Origin: Bacteroidales bacterium
GTDB lineage: Bacteria > Bacteroidota > Bacteroidia > Bacteroidales > Prolixibacteraceae
Direction: 5' to 3'
DNA length: 64,000 nucleotides
NCBI GenBank assembly: GCA_015654795.1
Contig: JAATGF010000172.1
Location: 1 to 64,000, forward strand
Both the position numbers and the translations under genes were made by a program. The notes under the pieces are model-generated. The model worked only from the letters and a program-made list of their open reading frames with translations, was not told the origin of the DNA and ran no database searches. This document shows, piece after piece, positions 53,632-63,700 of the stretch (positions within the stretch are counted from its first letter, which is position 1; each line of letters begins with the position of its first letter).

Positions 53632-55407
53632 TTAAATCGGTTCACATTGCGCCTTCAGCCATTTCAGTACTTCCGGATTTAATCGTGATCCCAACTCAGA
53701 CAAAACTTTTGAATGATAAGAATTTAGCCACGTAATTTCATCATCATCCAATAGTTGTCGGTTCACAAGTTTTCTGTCGATTGGACACATTGTTATTGTA
53801 TCGAATGAAAGAAAGCCGCCGAATTCAGATTTAAGCTCATTTTTGCAAACCAGCACGTTTTCGATACGGATGCCATATTCTCCTTCGCGATAAATCCCCG
53901 GTTCATTGGTAATAATTTGCCCTGCACGAATGGGTTCACTGTTATATTCGGGACGAATAGACATCGGACCCTCATGAACACATAAATGATGACCTACGCC
54001 GTGCCCTGTTCCGTGTCCGTAATTCAATCCATTACTCCACAATGCTTTGCGTGCAAGCGTATCGAGCGAATACCCCTTTGTATTTTCAGGAAATATTGCC
54101 TTCGCAAGCTGAATATTTCCCTTAAGCACCAATGTGAAGTCTGATTGCTGCTTTGAAGTAATTTTCCCTGTTGCGATGGTTCGGGTAATATCTGTTGTAC
54201 CATCGAGATATTGACCACCGGTATCAAAGAGAAGAATTCCATCCGGCTGTACTTCAATTTCAGTCTCTTTGGTGGCGCTGTAATGAACAATTGCACCGTG
54301 GTACCCAAAGCTTACGATCGGGCTAAAACCTTCGCCTCTAAAATTTGCCTGTTCAGAACGAAATTCTTTAAGCTTCTCTCCCACTGTTAGTTCAGTGATT
54401 CTTTCTTTACCAAAATGGTTTTCAAACCAATAGAGAAAATTGACCATAGCAACCCCATCACGCACATGCGCTTCACGCATCCCGGCAATCTCTACTTCAT
54501 TTTTTATTGATTTTAATAACGTAGGAATCGAAAGCCCGTCAATTATCTTGTTGTTTTTTGCTATTAATCTGTAGATAAGCGAATTTGTTCTGTCAGAATC
54601 GAGATAAAAAGAAACAGAATTTAATTGTTCGAGAAACGAAAATACTGATTCATAATCTTTTACCTGAACTCCTTCCCTTTCCAAAATTTCGATAAGCGTT
54701 TGTGGAACTTTTCCTTTGCTTATAAATAGCACAGCTTGTTGCTGATCTACATAACCATATCCGGTGAAAAGGGGATTATAATTGATTTCGCTTCCTCTGA
54801 GATTAAGACTCCATGCCAGATCATCCAATTGACAGATTATTGTGGCTTCGGCTCCATTTTCGGTCAAACGATTTCTGATGCTTGTCAGTTTTTCTGTACG
54901 ACTACGACCTGCAAATCGAACTGGAAAGTCGGAAACTAATGTTTTGGGAAATGCTGGTCTGTCTTCCCAAACAGGTGATACCAGATCAATGTTTAGTTCC
55001 AAAGTGATGCCCTTCGCACCTAATTTTTGTTCAAGAACATTCGCATCCGCGGCTGAAATGGTCAAACCATCAATGGCAACGGTGCTCCCCTGATTAAGTT
55101 CATTCTCCAACCAGCGATCTGCTGAAATTGTATCTGCCTGGCGATCCTTTATCATTTCGATTCCCGTACCTGACAACTGCGATTCAGCCTGAATAAAATA
55201 CCTGGAATCCGTCCAGAGCACAGCCCGATCACGGGTGATTGCCACTTTCCCGTATGAACCGGTAAAACCACTGATCCACTCGCGAGTCCGCCATGCATCG
55301 GGAACATATTCGCTTAAATGGGGATCCGTACCATAAATCAAATATCCATCAATACCCCTTTCCTGCATTAAAGCACAAAACGAAGTAATACGCTCTATAA
55401 CGTTCAT
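53632..55407 (-). CDS. pepP: Aminopeptidase P (Xaa-Pro aminopeptidase)
   Basis: A 591-residue M24B enzyme with two creatinase-like N-terminal domains (about 1-300) and a pita-bread catalytic domain. Metal ligands are visible in 'LLFDTGGQYLDGTTDITRT' (two Asp), 'GHGTGHGVGHHLCVHEGP' (His), 'TNEPGIYREGEYGIRIEN' (Glu) and the final Glu region. It removes N-terminal residues before proline. The three-domain length matches eukaryotic-type cytosolic aminopeptidase P. It is cotranscribed with the large surface protein gene, 11 bp downstream. Confidence 0.93.
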   Translation of the reverse strand: MNVIERITSFCALMQERGIDGYLIYGTDPHLSEYVPDAWRTREWISGFTGSYGKVAITRDRAVLWTDSRYFIQAESQLSGTGIEMIKDRQADTISADRWLENELNQGSTVAIDGLTISAADANVLEQKLGAKGITLELNIDLVSPVWEDRPAFPKTLVSDFPVRFAGRSRTEKLTSIRNRLTENGAEATIICQLDDLAWSLNLRGSEINYNPLFTGYGYVDQQQAVLFISKGKVPQTLIEILEREGVQVKDYESVFSFLEQLNSVSFYLDSDRTNSLIYRLIAKNNKIIDGLSIPTLLKSIKNEVEIAGMREAHVRDGVAMVNFLYWFENHFGKERITELTVGEKLKEFRSEQANFRGEGFSPIVSFGYHGAIVHYSATKETEIEVQPDGILLFDTGGQYLDGTTDITRTIATGKITSKQQSDFTLVLKGNIQLAKAIFPENTKGYSLDTLARKALWSNGLNYGHGTGHGVGHHLCVHEGPMSIRPEYNSEPIRAGQIITNEPGIYREGEYGIRIENVLVCKNELKSEFGGFLSFDTITMCPIDRKLVNRQLLDDDEITWLNSYHSKVLSELGSRLNPEVLKWLKAQCEPI

Positions 55408-55426
55408 TTTATATTTTTTAAGTAAG

Positions 55427-55966
55427 TCAACTTTGATATTTAATTATATACTGATTAATAATATTCGCCATACTTTCAGAACACAAATCTTTCTTCTTAA
55501 TATCTTTCGGAAAGATAAACTCAACTTCCGAAACATCGTCTGCGGGAACAATTGCCGCAAGATCATCAACTTTACAGATAAAAGCAAGATCAACTGTAAA
55601 AACCGAAAAACCTGAGAAAATATATTCATTGGGAAATGATGTCAAATAGGCTGCATTTGTAACCAGAACGCCCAGTTCTTCCTTTATTTCTCGCACAACC
55701 GCCGCTTCTGCACTTTCCATTGGTTCCACAAATCCTCCCGGAAGATCGAGCATTCCTTTGGCTGGTTCAATCGCACGCCGCGCAAGCAACAGTTTTCCTT
55801 CCGCATTAAAAATCAAACAGGCAACAGCTGCCGAATTATTGATGTAATAATTAAAATGACACTCTTCGCAGTTGAAGGATCGACCATTATCATTGGTTAT
55901 GAATGCATTGCATCCACACTTGGGACAGTGCTTTATAACATCCCTCGGATGGGTATTTACAACCAT
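55427..55966 (-). CDS. Nudix hydrolase with N-terminal zinc ribbon
   Basis: A 179-residue protein. A Cys4 zinc ribbon ('HCPKCGCNAF' and 'FNCEECHFNYY', residues 13-42) precedes a Nudix domain with a complete Nudix box, 'GGFVEPMESAEAAVVREIKE' continuing with 'ELG' (about 96-118). This architecture resembles NADH pyrophosphatase NudC, but the C-terminal NudC signature is not evident, so the substrate is open. Confidence 0.9.
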   Translation of the reverse strand: MVVNTHPRDVIKHCPKCGCNAFITNDNGRSFNCEECHFNYYINNSAAVACLIFNAEGKLLLARRAIEPAKGMLDLPGGFVEPMESAEAAVVREIKEELGVLVTNAAYLTSFPNEYIFSGFSVFTVDLAFICKVDDLAAIVPADDVSEVEFIFPKDIKKKDLCSESMANIINQYIIKYQS

Positions 55967-55991
55967 TTTTTAGTATTTTAACTGGAATTGA

Positions 55992-56894
55992 CTACTTCAA
56001 AATCTTCTCTGCTTTCATCCAGTCAATTAATAACTGCGGCCATTGGTCATGAGGTTTACCTTTTTTCGTCATACCAAAACCATGTCCGCCTTCACGAAAG
56101 ATGTGAAGCTCGGCTGGAACACCATTCGCTTTTAACGCACTGTAAAACTCGATGCTGTTTCTGGGGGGTACGGTTTGATCATCATCTGCCAGAACCAGAA
56201 AAGTGGGTGGTGTTTCGGGAGTTACCTGTAACTCGTTTGAATAGTAGTTAATCAATTTGAGATCGTGATTTTTACCAATCAGATTCTCACGTGACCCCAT
56301 ATGGCCCCATCCTTCATTAAACGTGATGACAGGGTAAACCAACACGGCAAAATCGGGACGACAACTCACCTTTTCAATAGGATTATCACTGCCTGTTTTT
56401 CCCTTGTCAAAATGAGTTGCCGCAGTCGAAGCAAGATGACCTCCTGCAGAAAAACCTGAGATTCCAATTTTCCCGGGATTTATTCCCCACGCGCTTGCAT
56501 TATAACGTACTGTGCGTAAGGCATGTTGTGTGTCGATAAGCGGAATCTCGTGATGTCCATATGGAAGTCTGTATTTGAGAACGATCCCTGCAACTCCTTT
56601 GCTTTGCAAATATTCAGCATAAGCATACCCTTCGTGATCCATTGCCTCAATCCAATAACCACCGCCAGGACAGATAACAACTGCTACACCTGTATTTTTT
56701 TCTTTATCAGGCAAATAGACGGTCAGTGTTGGTTCTGATACAAACCGGACCATTTTTCCCTCAAAAGTTTCTTCAGGTTGCGGACACTCATTATTGCCGG
56801 GAACACCATTTGGCCATAATTTAATAACATTCTGGGCTACTGCCAATTGCATAGCAATCGTAGTGAAAAGCATAAGAAAGATTTTTCGTTTCAT
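55992..56894 (-). CDS. Exported alpha/beta-hydrolase, acetyl-esterase-like
   Basis: A 300-residue protein with a signal peptide ('IFLMLFTTIAMQLAVAQ'). Oxyanion region 'VICPGGGYWIEAMDHEG', nucleophile elbow 'IGISGFSAGGHLAS' (Ser about 152), Asp in 'LVLADDDQTVPP' and His in 'REGGHGFGM'. The family includes acetylxylan esterases and carbohydrate esterases of Bacteroidota, so a role in polysaccharide deacetylation is plausible but not proven. Confidence 0.88.
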   Translation of the reverse strand: MKRKIFLMLFTTIAMQLAVAQNVIKLWPNGVPGNNECPQPEETFEGKMVRFVSEPTLTVYLPDKEKNTGVAVVICPGGGYWIEAMDHEGYAYAEYLQSKGVAGIVLKYRLPYGHHEIPLIDTQHALRTVRYNASAWGINPGKIGISGFSAGGHLASTAATHFDKGKTGSDNPIEKVSCRPDFAVLVYPVITFNEGWGHMGSRENLIGKNHDLKLINYYSNELQVTPETPPTFLVLADDDQTVPPRNSIEFYSALKANGVPAELHIFREGGHGFGMTKKGKPHDQWPQLLIDWMKAEKILK

Positions 56895-57010
56895 TTTTCT
56901 GAATATTGTAAAAACTTCGAATGATAAAAATAGAAAATATCGTGGCTAATTTTACCTTTGCCTTTTTATTTTGAGTCGTTAAGAATAATTTTTCAGCTAT
57001 TTTTGCTGCT

Positions 57011-57643
57011 ATGAGTTTGAGTCTGCTTTGGGAAGGTTTTATAATTGGCATTGCTGTATCGGTTCCGCTCGGTCCCCTCGGTATGCTTTGTATTAAACGG
57101 ACAGTCAATAAAAACTGGAAATCAGGATTTTTATCAGGATTGGGAATTGCTGCTTCCGATGTCATTTATGCGATTGTCGCCGGATTCAGTCTCACCATCA
57201 TTATCAATTTCATCACAACTTACGAAATCTATTTCAAAATACTCGGCGCCAGTATGGTTGTACTGCTTGGGCTTTATATCTTTCTGTCGAATCCTGCGAA
57301 GGACATTCAAAAATTTCAAAGAAAGGGTACTTCGTACATACAGGATTTTCTGACGGCTTTTCTTCTGACCGTCACTAATCCGCTCTCCGTCTTTGTATTT
57401 ATCGCCATATTTACAAGCTATAGTCTTGTTTTTAAGCCCTCTCAACTCCCTGAAGCACTTTTAATTATCGGAGGTATCTTTGTAGGAGGTGCTACATGGT
57501 GGTTTATTCTCACCGGTATGGCCCATCTTTTCAGACATAAGTTGACAATTAATACATTGTGGTGGGCCAACAAAATTATTGGTCTGAGTGTAATCCTGAT
57601 AGCGGTCGTCTTATTTATTCTTCTGTTATTTAACGAGATTTAA
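57011..57643 (+). CDS. LysE-family translocator
   Basis: A 210-residue inner-membrane protein with about six transmembrane helices. The N-terminal 'GIAVSVPLGPLGMLCIKRTV' matches the LysE/RhtB signature, and 'LTVTNPLSVFVFIAIF' is the second conserved block. It exports amino acids or related small molecules; the substrate is unknown. It is convergent with the thioesterase gene, overlapping it by 4 bp at the stops. Confidence 0.88.
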   Translation: MSLSLLWEGFIIGIAVSVPLGPLGMLCIKRTVNKNWKSGFLSGLGIAASDVIYAIVAGFSLTIIINFITTYEIYFKILGASMVVLLGLYIFLSNPAKDIQKFQRKGTSYIQDFLTAFLLTVTNPLSVFVFIAIFTSYSLVFKPSQLPEALLIIGGIFVGGATWWFILTGMAHLFRHKLTINTLWWANKIIGLSVILIAVVLFILLLFNEI

Positions 57644-58047
57644 ACCATCTTTTCGAGCAGAATCTGCGTAAATTCCTCGGGCGCACGTCGCGGTTTTCCC
57701 GTCGAAGAATCAATAAATCCAAGCACGACCTCCCCTTCGTTAATCAACTCCCCTTTTTCATTGTAGATTTCAGAGAACAATTTGAACTTAACTTTGGGAA
57801 CTTCTTTGATGATTGTCCTGATAGTAAGCACTTCGTCATAAATGGCAGGTTTGTGATAAATAGCATTTAACGACCTGACAGGGAGAATAATTCCACTTTC
57901 TTCGACCTCACGGTATGATTTCCAGATTCCCCTGATCAGATCAGTCCGTCCTATTTCATATAATCGCGGATAATTTCCATAGTACATAACTCCCATTCGA
58001 TCTGTATCGCCATAACATACACGGTATTCTGTATCGTAACTTAGCAT
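57640..58047 (-). CDS. Acyl-CoA thioesterase (YbgC/4HBT family)
   Basis: About 135 residues from ATG at 58047, the start that fits family length; upstream in-frame codons to 58158 lack family similarity and would read through the -7 box TAACTTTG (reverse of 58084-58091). The hotdog-fold signature 'YGDTDRMGVMYYGNYPRLYE' contains the catalytic Asp. It hydrolyses acyl-CoA thioesters. Confidence 0.9.
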   Translation of the reverse strand: MLSYDTEYRVCYGDTDRMGVMYYGNYPRLYEIGRTDLIRGIWKSYREVEESGIILPVRSLNAIYHKPAIYDEVLTIRTIIKEVPKVKFKLFSEIYNEKGELINEGEVVLGFIDSSTGKPRRAPEEFTQILLEKMV

Positions 58048-58527
58048 AAAATAAAAAAATAAATGGTTTATAGTTAATCGTTGCAAAGTTAATCGAAAAT
58101 AAGACAATATGATAATTTGATCTGTCAATGGGGTCAATTGTTCCGCCAATATTCGCAAAGGTGTTACAACAATGGGCAGATCATCCGGTTTCCCCCAAAA
58201 AGGATTCTATGACGTTTGGTATGGGTAATTGAATTTTGTAATGACTGCTGCTGGCTATTATTGATTGACAGACTCGTCCCCTAAAAAGATAAGGAGGTAT
58301 CTTAATTTTAAAAGAATTATTTTCAAATAGTTAACACAATCATGCCAGCTGCATATTGCCAAAAGCCAGCTGCTTATTACATGGACCATTTGAAGGCAGT
58401 TTGCAAAATTCACCCACACGTCCTGTGCCAATATGCGATTTGTGGGCTTTCGTAGCACAGTTCAACTTCAATATATCATAATTAAAATAAATAAATCAGA
58501 TGGCGTCGTGTTGGGTTCGGACCTGAT

Positions 58528-58577
58528 TTTGACTCGCCCTGTTGCCCCATCGCCTTTTCCTGCATTTTTAAATACCA
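58528..58577 (+). repeat. Intergenic repeat family, 3' fragment
   Basis: 'tgactcgccctgttgccccatcgccttttcctgcatttttaaatacc' resembles the end of the copy at 38047-38248 ('ccccatcgccccctccc', 'ccttttcccgcttttgcaaatac'). Apart from this, 58159-58623 holds nothing I can support. Confidence 0.5.
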
Positions 58578-58623
58578 TATTTTTTCATTTACAGACACTT
58601 ATAATATTTAAGTTCTCCGATTA

Positions 58624-59018
58624 TTATACATATTTTAACCAAGCAGTTGCATGACAATCGGTATCAGTCACAGATCTAATCCATCTGGATTGAAAACTAT
58701 CAGAGAAAACAAAATTGAATGACTCACCTGGGGCAACAGTTACCTTCTTGTAATTCATCCATGGACCATGACCAATTGGTTCAACCTGAATGATAAAGCC
58801 AACAGCTTTTTTTAGCATTCGGTGTGATTGATAATTTGCGATGATTGTAGAAACCAATTAAATAAGGATCTGAAACTTCGCCTGCTTTTACCTCCGAATT
58901 TTTCCAAGGACCACCTTCACCAATCGGTTTTCCAATCTTCCATAAATCATCAATTGTTCCAGCATTGCCTGCCAGAACTCCCAACTGTCTTTAGGAAATT
59001 TCTTCTGTTTGCTTCCAT
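58624..59018 (-). pseudogene. Remnant of a Tat-exported protein, frameshifted and internally deleted
   Basis: Read leftward from 59018 it begins 'MEANRRNFLKTVG', a twin-arginine signal start. One extra G shifts the frame before 'VLAGNAGTIDDLWKIGKPIG'. A second shift lies in an A7 run (58807-58813), before 'AVGFIIQVEPIGHGPWMNY', 'VAPGESFNFVF' and the end 'DCHATAWLKYV'. Correcting both restores one frame. A Tat leader followed almost at once by a C-terminal-looking beta domain suggests that the catalytic middle was lost. It lies beside the SusCD genes, so it may be a decayed sugar-related enzyme (inference). Confidence 0.75.
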
Positions 59019-59117
59019 GGTTTTAAATATACTACATTTTTAGCGATGGAGTTTGTGACAATAATTATTGTGTTTTACATAGTAATAGCAGTCTTTGGTT
59101 ACGAAAAATCACTATAC

Positions 59118-59149
59118 AAATAAAGAAGGTGAAGAAATTCTTCACCTTC
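59118..59149 (-). terminator. Terminator of the susCD operon
   Basis: On the minus strand GAAGGTGAAG, a five-base loop, CTTCACCTTC, then TTTATTTG. Perfect 10-bp arms, 24 nt past the susD stop. Confidence 0.85.
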
Positions 59150-59172
59150 TCTTTCTCTGGTAAAAACATATG

Positions 59173-60699
59173 CTAATAACCCGGATTCTGAGTTAAGCCA
59201 GGATTTAAAGATATTTCACTGTCAGGCAGCGGCAGCAAGTTATCTTTATCTAATTTATAGCCATTGGCAAATTTTGTTTGTATAAACTCCCCTTGGCCAC
59301 CAATCACATTACAAGGATATATATCCGGTCCAATTTTCCAACGTTTGATATCGTCCCAGTATTGTCCTTCGAGAGCTAATTCAATACGTCGCTCTTTCCG
59401 TAACACTTTACGGGCATCATCCTGACTAAGTTCCTGATTTATTGCTGTTAGCTTTACATCATTGCGCCCAGTCCGAATACTATTTATAATATCAATTGCG
59501 GAACTAATTTGTTGATTCAGTTCAATCATAGCTTCTGCTTTGCATAATAATACATCACCATAACGAAGTATCATGAAATCCAGCGGAGATTGCGTCCCAA
59601 CCACCTGCATGGTTTCAATTGTATATTTACGAATTGCAAAACCCACCTTTTGACCTGTATGATTTTTGATTTCCACAGGATAAAGTTGCCCCTGGAAATA
59701 CGCACCCGGACGAAGAATTGTAAAATCAAGACGCGGGTCACGATTCTCGTATGGATTAAGAGGATCAATTGGTGAGCCATCAACAGTTTCATACGCATCA
59801 ACTAACAATTGTGTCGGAGCTGTAGAGTTTGAACCGTCAATTCCATATTTTAGATTTTGGGGCTGCCAATAACGATCAAAGATACTTCCCTGACTAAAAT
59901 CACCCGCCATGAAACTTAAAGCAAACAGCGTTTCGCTATTGCCTTCATTTTCATATTGAAACAGTCCATAATAAGAAGGATATAATGAATATTTCTTCAA
60001 TTCATCGATTTTGTTACAATACTCAAGCACTTTATCCCATTGAGAATTATACAAATAGGCTTTCATCTTCATTCCTAAAGCTGCACCCAATGTTGCACGT
60101 CCGGCTTCAGCGTCCTGAGGCAGATTGGCGATCGCTTCGTCGTAATCGGCATGTACTTGAGCCCAAATTTCTTCAATAGATGCTCGTTTCAATTCTCTTG
60201 CTTCTCCTGATGTAATTGTTTTTGTAACCAAAGGAACACCTCCGTAACTTTTTGCCAGAAGATCATAGAAAACAGCTCTCAAAAAATGTGCTTCTCCTTT
60301 CATTACCTTTTTCTCTGAATCGCTAAGAGATGCTATTCGGTCTACATTCTCCAGAAAATAATTGGCTCTGTAGATACCCTGGTAACAATATTCCCAGCGA
60401 TATAATACAATATATTCATCTGTAGAAGTAATTGTTCCGGCTCCAACCTGCATTTGTTTTCCTTCCCAATATGCCCATTGATAAGCATTCGGGGTACACG
60501 CGTCATATCCTCCCCCGTAACCATATGTATAATTGTTCCTTAGAACATTGTAAACTCCATTTATTGCCATTTTTGCATCACTGGGTGAAGTCCAGAATGT
60601 CTCGCTTGTAATCTGGTCATCGGGAAGAATATCTAAGTAGCTTTCACAGGAACTAAACCCTAAGGTTAATGAAAGCGCTAAAATTGTCAATCTTTTCAT
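59173..60699 (-). CDS. SusD/RagB-family nutrient-binding lipoprotein
   Basis: A 508-residue outer-membrane lipoprotein with lipobox 'TLGFSSCESYLDILP' (Cys about 18). SusD features include 'ITSETFWTSPSDAKMAINGV', 'GEAHFLRAVFYDLLAKSYGG' and the C-terminal 'RIELALEGQYWDDIKRWKIG'. It forms the lid on its SusC partner and captures glycans or other large nutrients. It lies 38 bp downstream of susC. The substrate cannot be inferred; no glycoside hydrolase is in the window. Confidence 0.95.
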   Translation of the reverse strand: MKRLTILALSLTLGFSSCESYLDILPDDQITSETFWTSPSDAKMAINGVYNVLRNNYTYGYGGGYDACTPNAYQWAYWEGKQMQVGAGTITSTDEYIVLYRWEYCYQGIYRANYFLENVDRIASLSDSEKKVMKGEAHFLRAVFYDLLAKSYGGVPLVTKTITSGEARELKRASIEEIWAQVHADYDEAIANLPQDAEAGRATLGAALGMKMKAYLYNSQWDKVLEYCNKIDELKKYSLYPSYYGLFQYENEGNSETLFALSFMAGDFSQGSIFDRYWQPQNLKYGIDGSNSTAPTQLLVDAYETVDGSPIDPLNPYENRDPRLDFTILRPGAYFQGQLYPVEIKNHTGQKVGFAIRKYTIETMQVVGTQSPLDFMILRYGDVLLCKAEAMIELNQQISSAIDIINSIRTGRNDVKLTAINQELSQDDARKVLRKERRIELALEGQYWDDIKRWKIGPDIYPCNVIGGQGEFIQTKFANGYKLDKDNLLPLPDSEISLNPGLTQNPGY

Positions 60700-60737
60700 A
60701 TACGCTTGTATTTATGAATTTTAAATCGAATGATTTA

Positions 60738-63700
60738 TTAAAACGTTACATTTAATCCAATTGTATACACGCGGGGTGTTGGATACTGATCATATCCTTC
60801 CGAAAATGTATCTCTTTCAGGATCAAAGCCTTCATATTTACTGCTTACTAATGTAAATAAGTCAGTTCCGCTCACATAGACATATAGCTTTTGGAGAGCT
60901 ATTTTATTAGCTAGTTTGGTTGGAATAGTATATCCTAACTGGATATTCTTCAACTTAAACCATGACATATTGCATGACCAAAAAGATGATTGATAACGAT
61001 TCCAAGTATCATTTACTAAAATTCGAGGTAATTCATTAGATGGTTTGTCAACGGTCCATGCATTTCTCCATCTTTCAGTTATCGTCCCTCCGGAAATACC
61101 TAAAGGTTCAGTCCATGCATTCTGAAAATATCCATTCACCCCTGCGATACCAGTGAATAAAAAATTCATATCGAAACTTTTCCATGTTACATTCCCATTT
61201 ATGCCGTAAGTGAATTTTGGAATTGTATTTCCAATTTCCTGCTTGTCCTGAAAATCTAATTTGCCATCACCATTTACATCCTTATATTTCAAATCGCCGG
61301 CAGCAGGTGTATAAGAATTAGCATACATATGTTGTTTTGCCTCTGCATCAGTTTGATACACTCCCTCTGAAATATATCCATACAATGTTTTGTAGGAATA
61401 TCCCTCACGAATTAAATACAGTTGGTCAGGTGATGCCGCCTCGAATTTGGTTACTTTATTTACAACATAGGTAAAGTTGGCTCCGATGCTATAAGTAAAA
61501 TCAGATGCAGGTATTTTATCCTGCCAGTTTACATTTAGCTCAAACCCTGTATTCTTCATCTCCCCTTTATTTTCATAAGGAGCCGTTAAACCGCCCATAA
61601 CACTTGAGATCGGCATCTGAACTATAATGTCGGTAGTTTTACGTTGAAAATAATCGGTTTCTATCGATAAACGATTTTCAAGGAACCCAAGATCTAAACC
61701 GATATCTGTTGTTGCAGTGGTTTCCCATGTTATTGAAGGATCTACCAATCCTGCAACAGCTGCACCCGGCGCCAATTTATTATTAAAGTTGTAACTGGTA
61801 CTGTAACTTTGAGATATAACAGTTAAATATGGAAAGTAATCATTGTTTGACGAACTTCCAATAGATTGATTACCTAATTTACCATAGGAAGCTCTTAATT
61901 TTAGATTATCAAAAATGCCTAAATTCTTAATAAATGATTCTTCTCCTAAGCGCCAACCAGTTGAAAAAGAAGGGAAATATCCCCACCGGTTTCCTTTGGC
62001 AAAACGAGATGAAGCATCTGTACGAAGATTTACTTCAGCGAGATATTTACCATTAAATGCATAATTCACACGACCGAAATAGGAGAGCATACGCCATCTA
62101 TATTTATTCCCATCATTTGTGGGATTAGAAGTTCCTGAACTTACCTGATGCAAATCGTCTTTGGGTGGATCTGTTCGTTGAGCAGCTGTTGAACGATTGT
62201 TCAGATCTTCTTTTTGCATGCCCAATAATGCAGTCACTTCATGCTTGTCTGCAAACGTGCGGTTAAAATTCAAGTTTGCGAAAACGGTAGAGTAATATTC
62301 ATCTGTTATTCCTCTGTATAAATATAATGTTGAAGGATAATCGAGAGCCTTTGTTTGGTTGCTCCCTTCTAAATCTGTATAGCAATAGTTTAGTTGGTTG
62401 TATTTGTCCTGGTTATTATTATTGTACTGCCCACTATATTGTGCTGTCAAACTAAGTCCTTTCATAAAATCAATGGTGGCATATACATTTCCTTTCATAA
62501 AAGTATTAATATATTCGCTCTTCCCGTTGTACAAATCAGGAAATGGGTTTCGGGTATCAACTATTGGTTGTCCGGCTTTGCTTCCTGAAAGATATAATGC
62601 TTGTGTTCCTCCAAAAGTTTTTCCATCCTGCAAATATGGGATAGAGAAAGGATGCCCATTTGCCATCATATATATAACACGTCCAATACCATCAAAAGGT
62701 TCGGTGGTAACCTTACGCATCATATTTGCGCGTGCACCTACTTTTAACCATTCGTTTACTTTGGTTTCATTGTTTAATGTCAAACTGTAGCGCTCGGAGT
62801 CTGTATTTTTTACAATCCCATTGTTTTGCAGATACCCTATTGACATGTACGTGCTGGACTTTTTACTTCCCATGGTTGCTGACAGGTTATGTTGAGTGGA
62901 AACCGAGTTACGGAATACTTCATCAAAATAATTAGTATTTGGGTATTTATAAGGATCAGTCCCATTTTTAAAAGCAGTAATTACTTCCTCTGGAAACAAT
63001 GGATCACTACCGGTATTCGTAAACGCATCATTCCATAAACTCATATATTCAGCGCTATTTGAAATGATATTGTATCGGCGACCTAATTGTTGCATTCCAA
63101 CATAGCCGTTGTAATTAAGCACAATTTTTTCTCCACTACCTTTTTTTGTTTCTACTAGTACAACTCCGTTTGCAGCTCTTGAACCATAAATAGCTGCGGA
63201 AGCAGCATCTTTGAGTACTGTGATAGAACCGATATCATTAGGGTTCATTTCAGACAATCTACCTTCAACTCCATCGATGAGAACCAATGGATTAGTATTA
63301 TTTAAAGTCCCATAACCACGTACGCGAATGGTAGCACCATCAGATCCCGGAGAACCTGAATTTTGACTAACATAAACTCCTGAAATTTTACCAGACAAAG
63401 CTTGTGATGCATCAGTAATAGGGCGGTTTTCCAAAGCTTGTCCATATTTAACTGTAGAAACTGCACCTGTAAGATTTACTTTCTTTTGTGTGCCATATCC
63501 AACTGCCACCACCTCTTCAATCCCGATGGTCTCTTCCTCCATTTCCACGTTTATGATTGTTTTATTGCCAATGGCAATTTCCTGCGACCTCATTCCCACA
63601 AAAGAAAAGACAAGCATTTTGGCATCCGTAGGTAATGATAATGAGAAATTACCATCATTGTCAGACGTGATGCCAATTGTAGTGCCTTTTACGATAATAG

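Noticed and set aside
58433-58654. A small rightward frame upstream of the Tat pseudogene
   Set aside because: It spans a repeat fragment and AT-rich DNA. There is no recognisable sequence or start signal.
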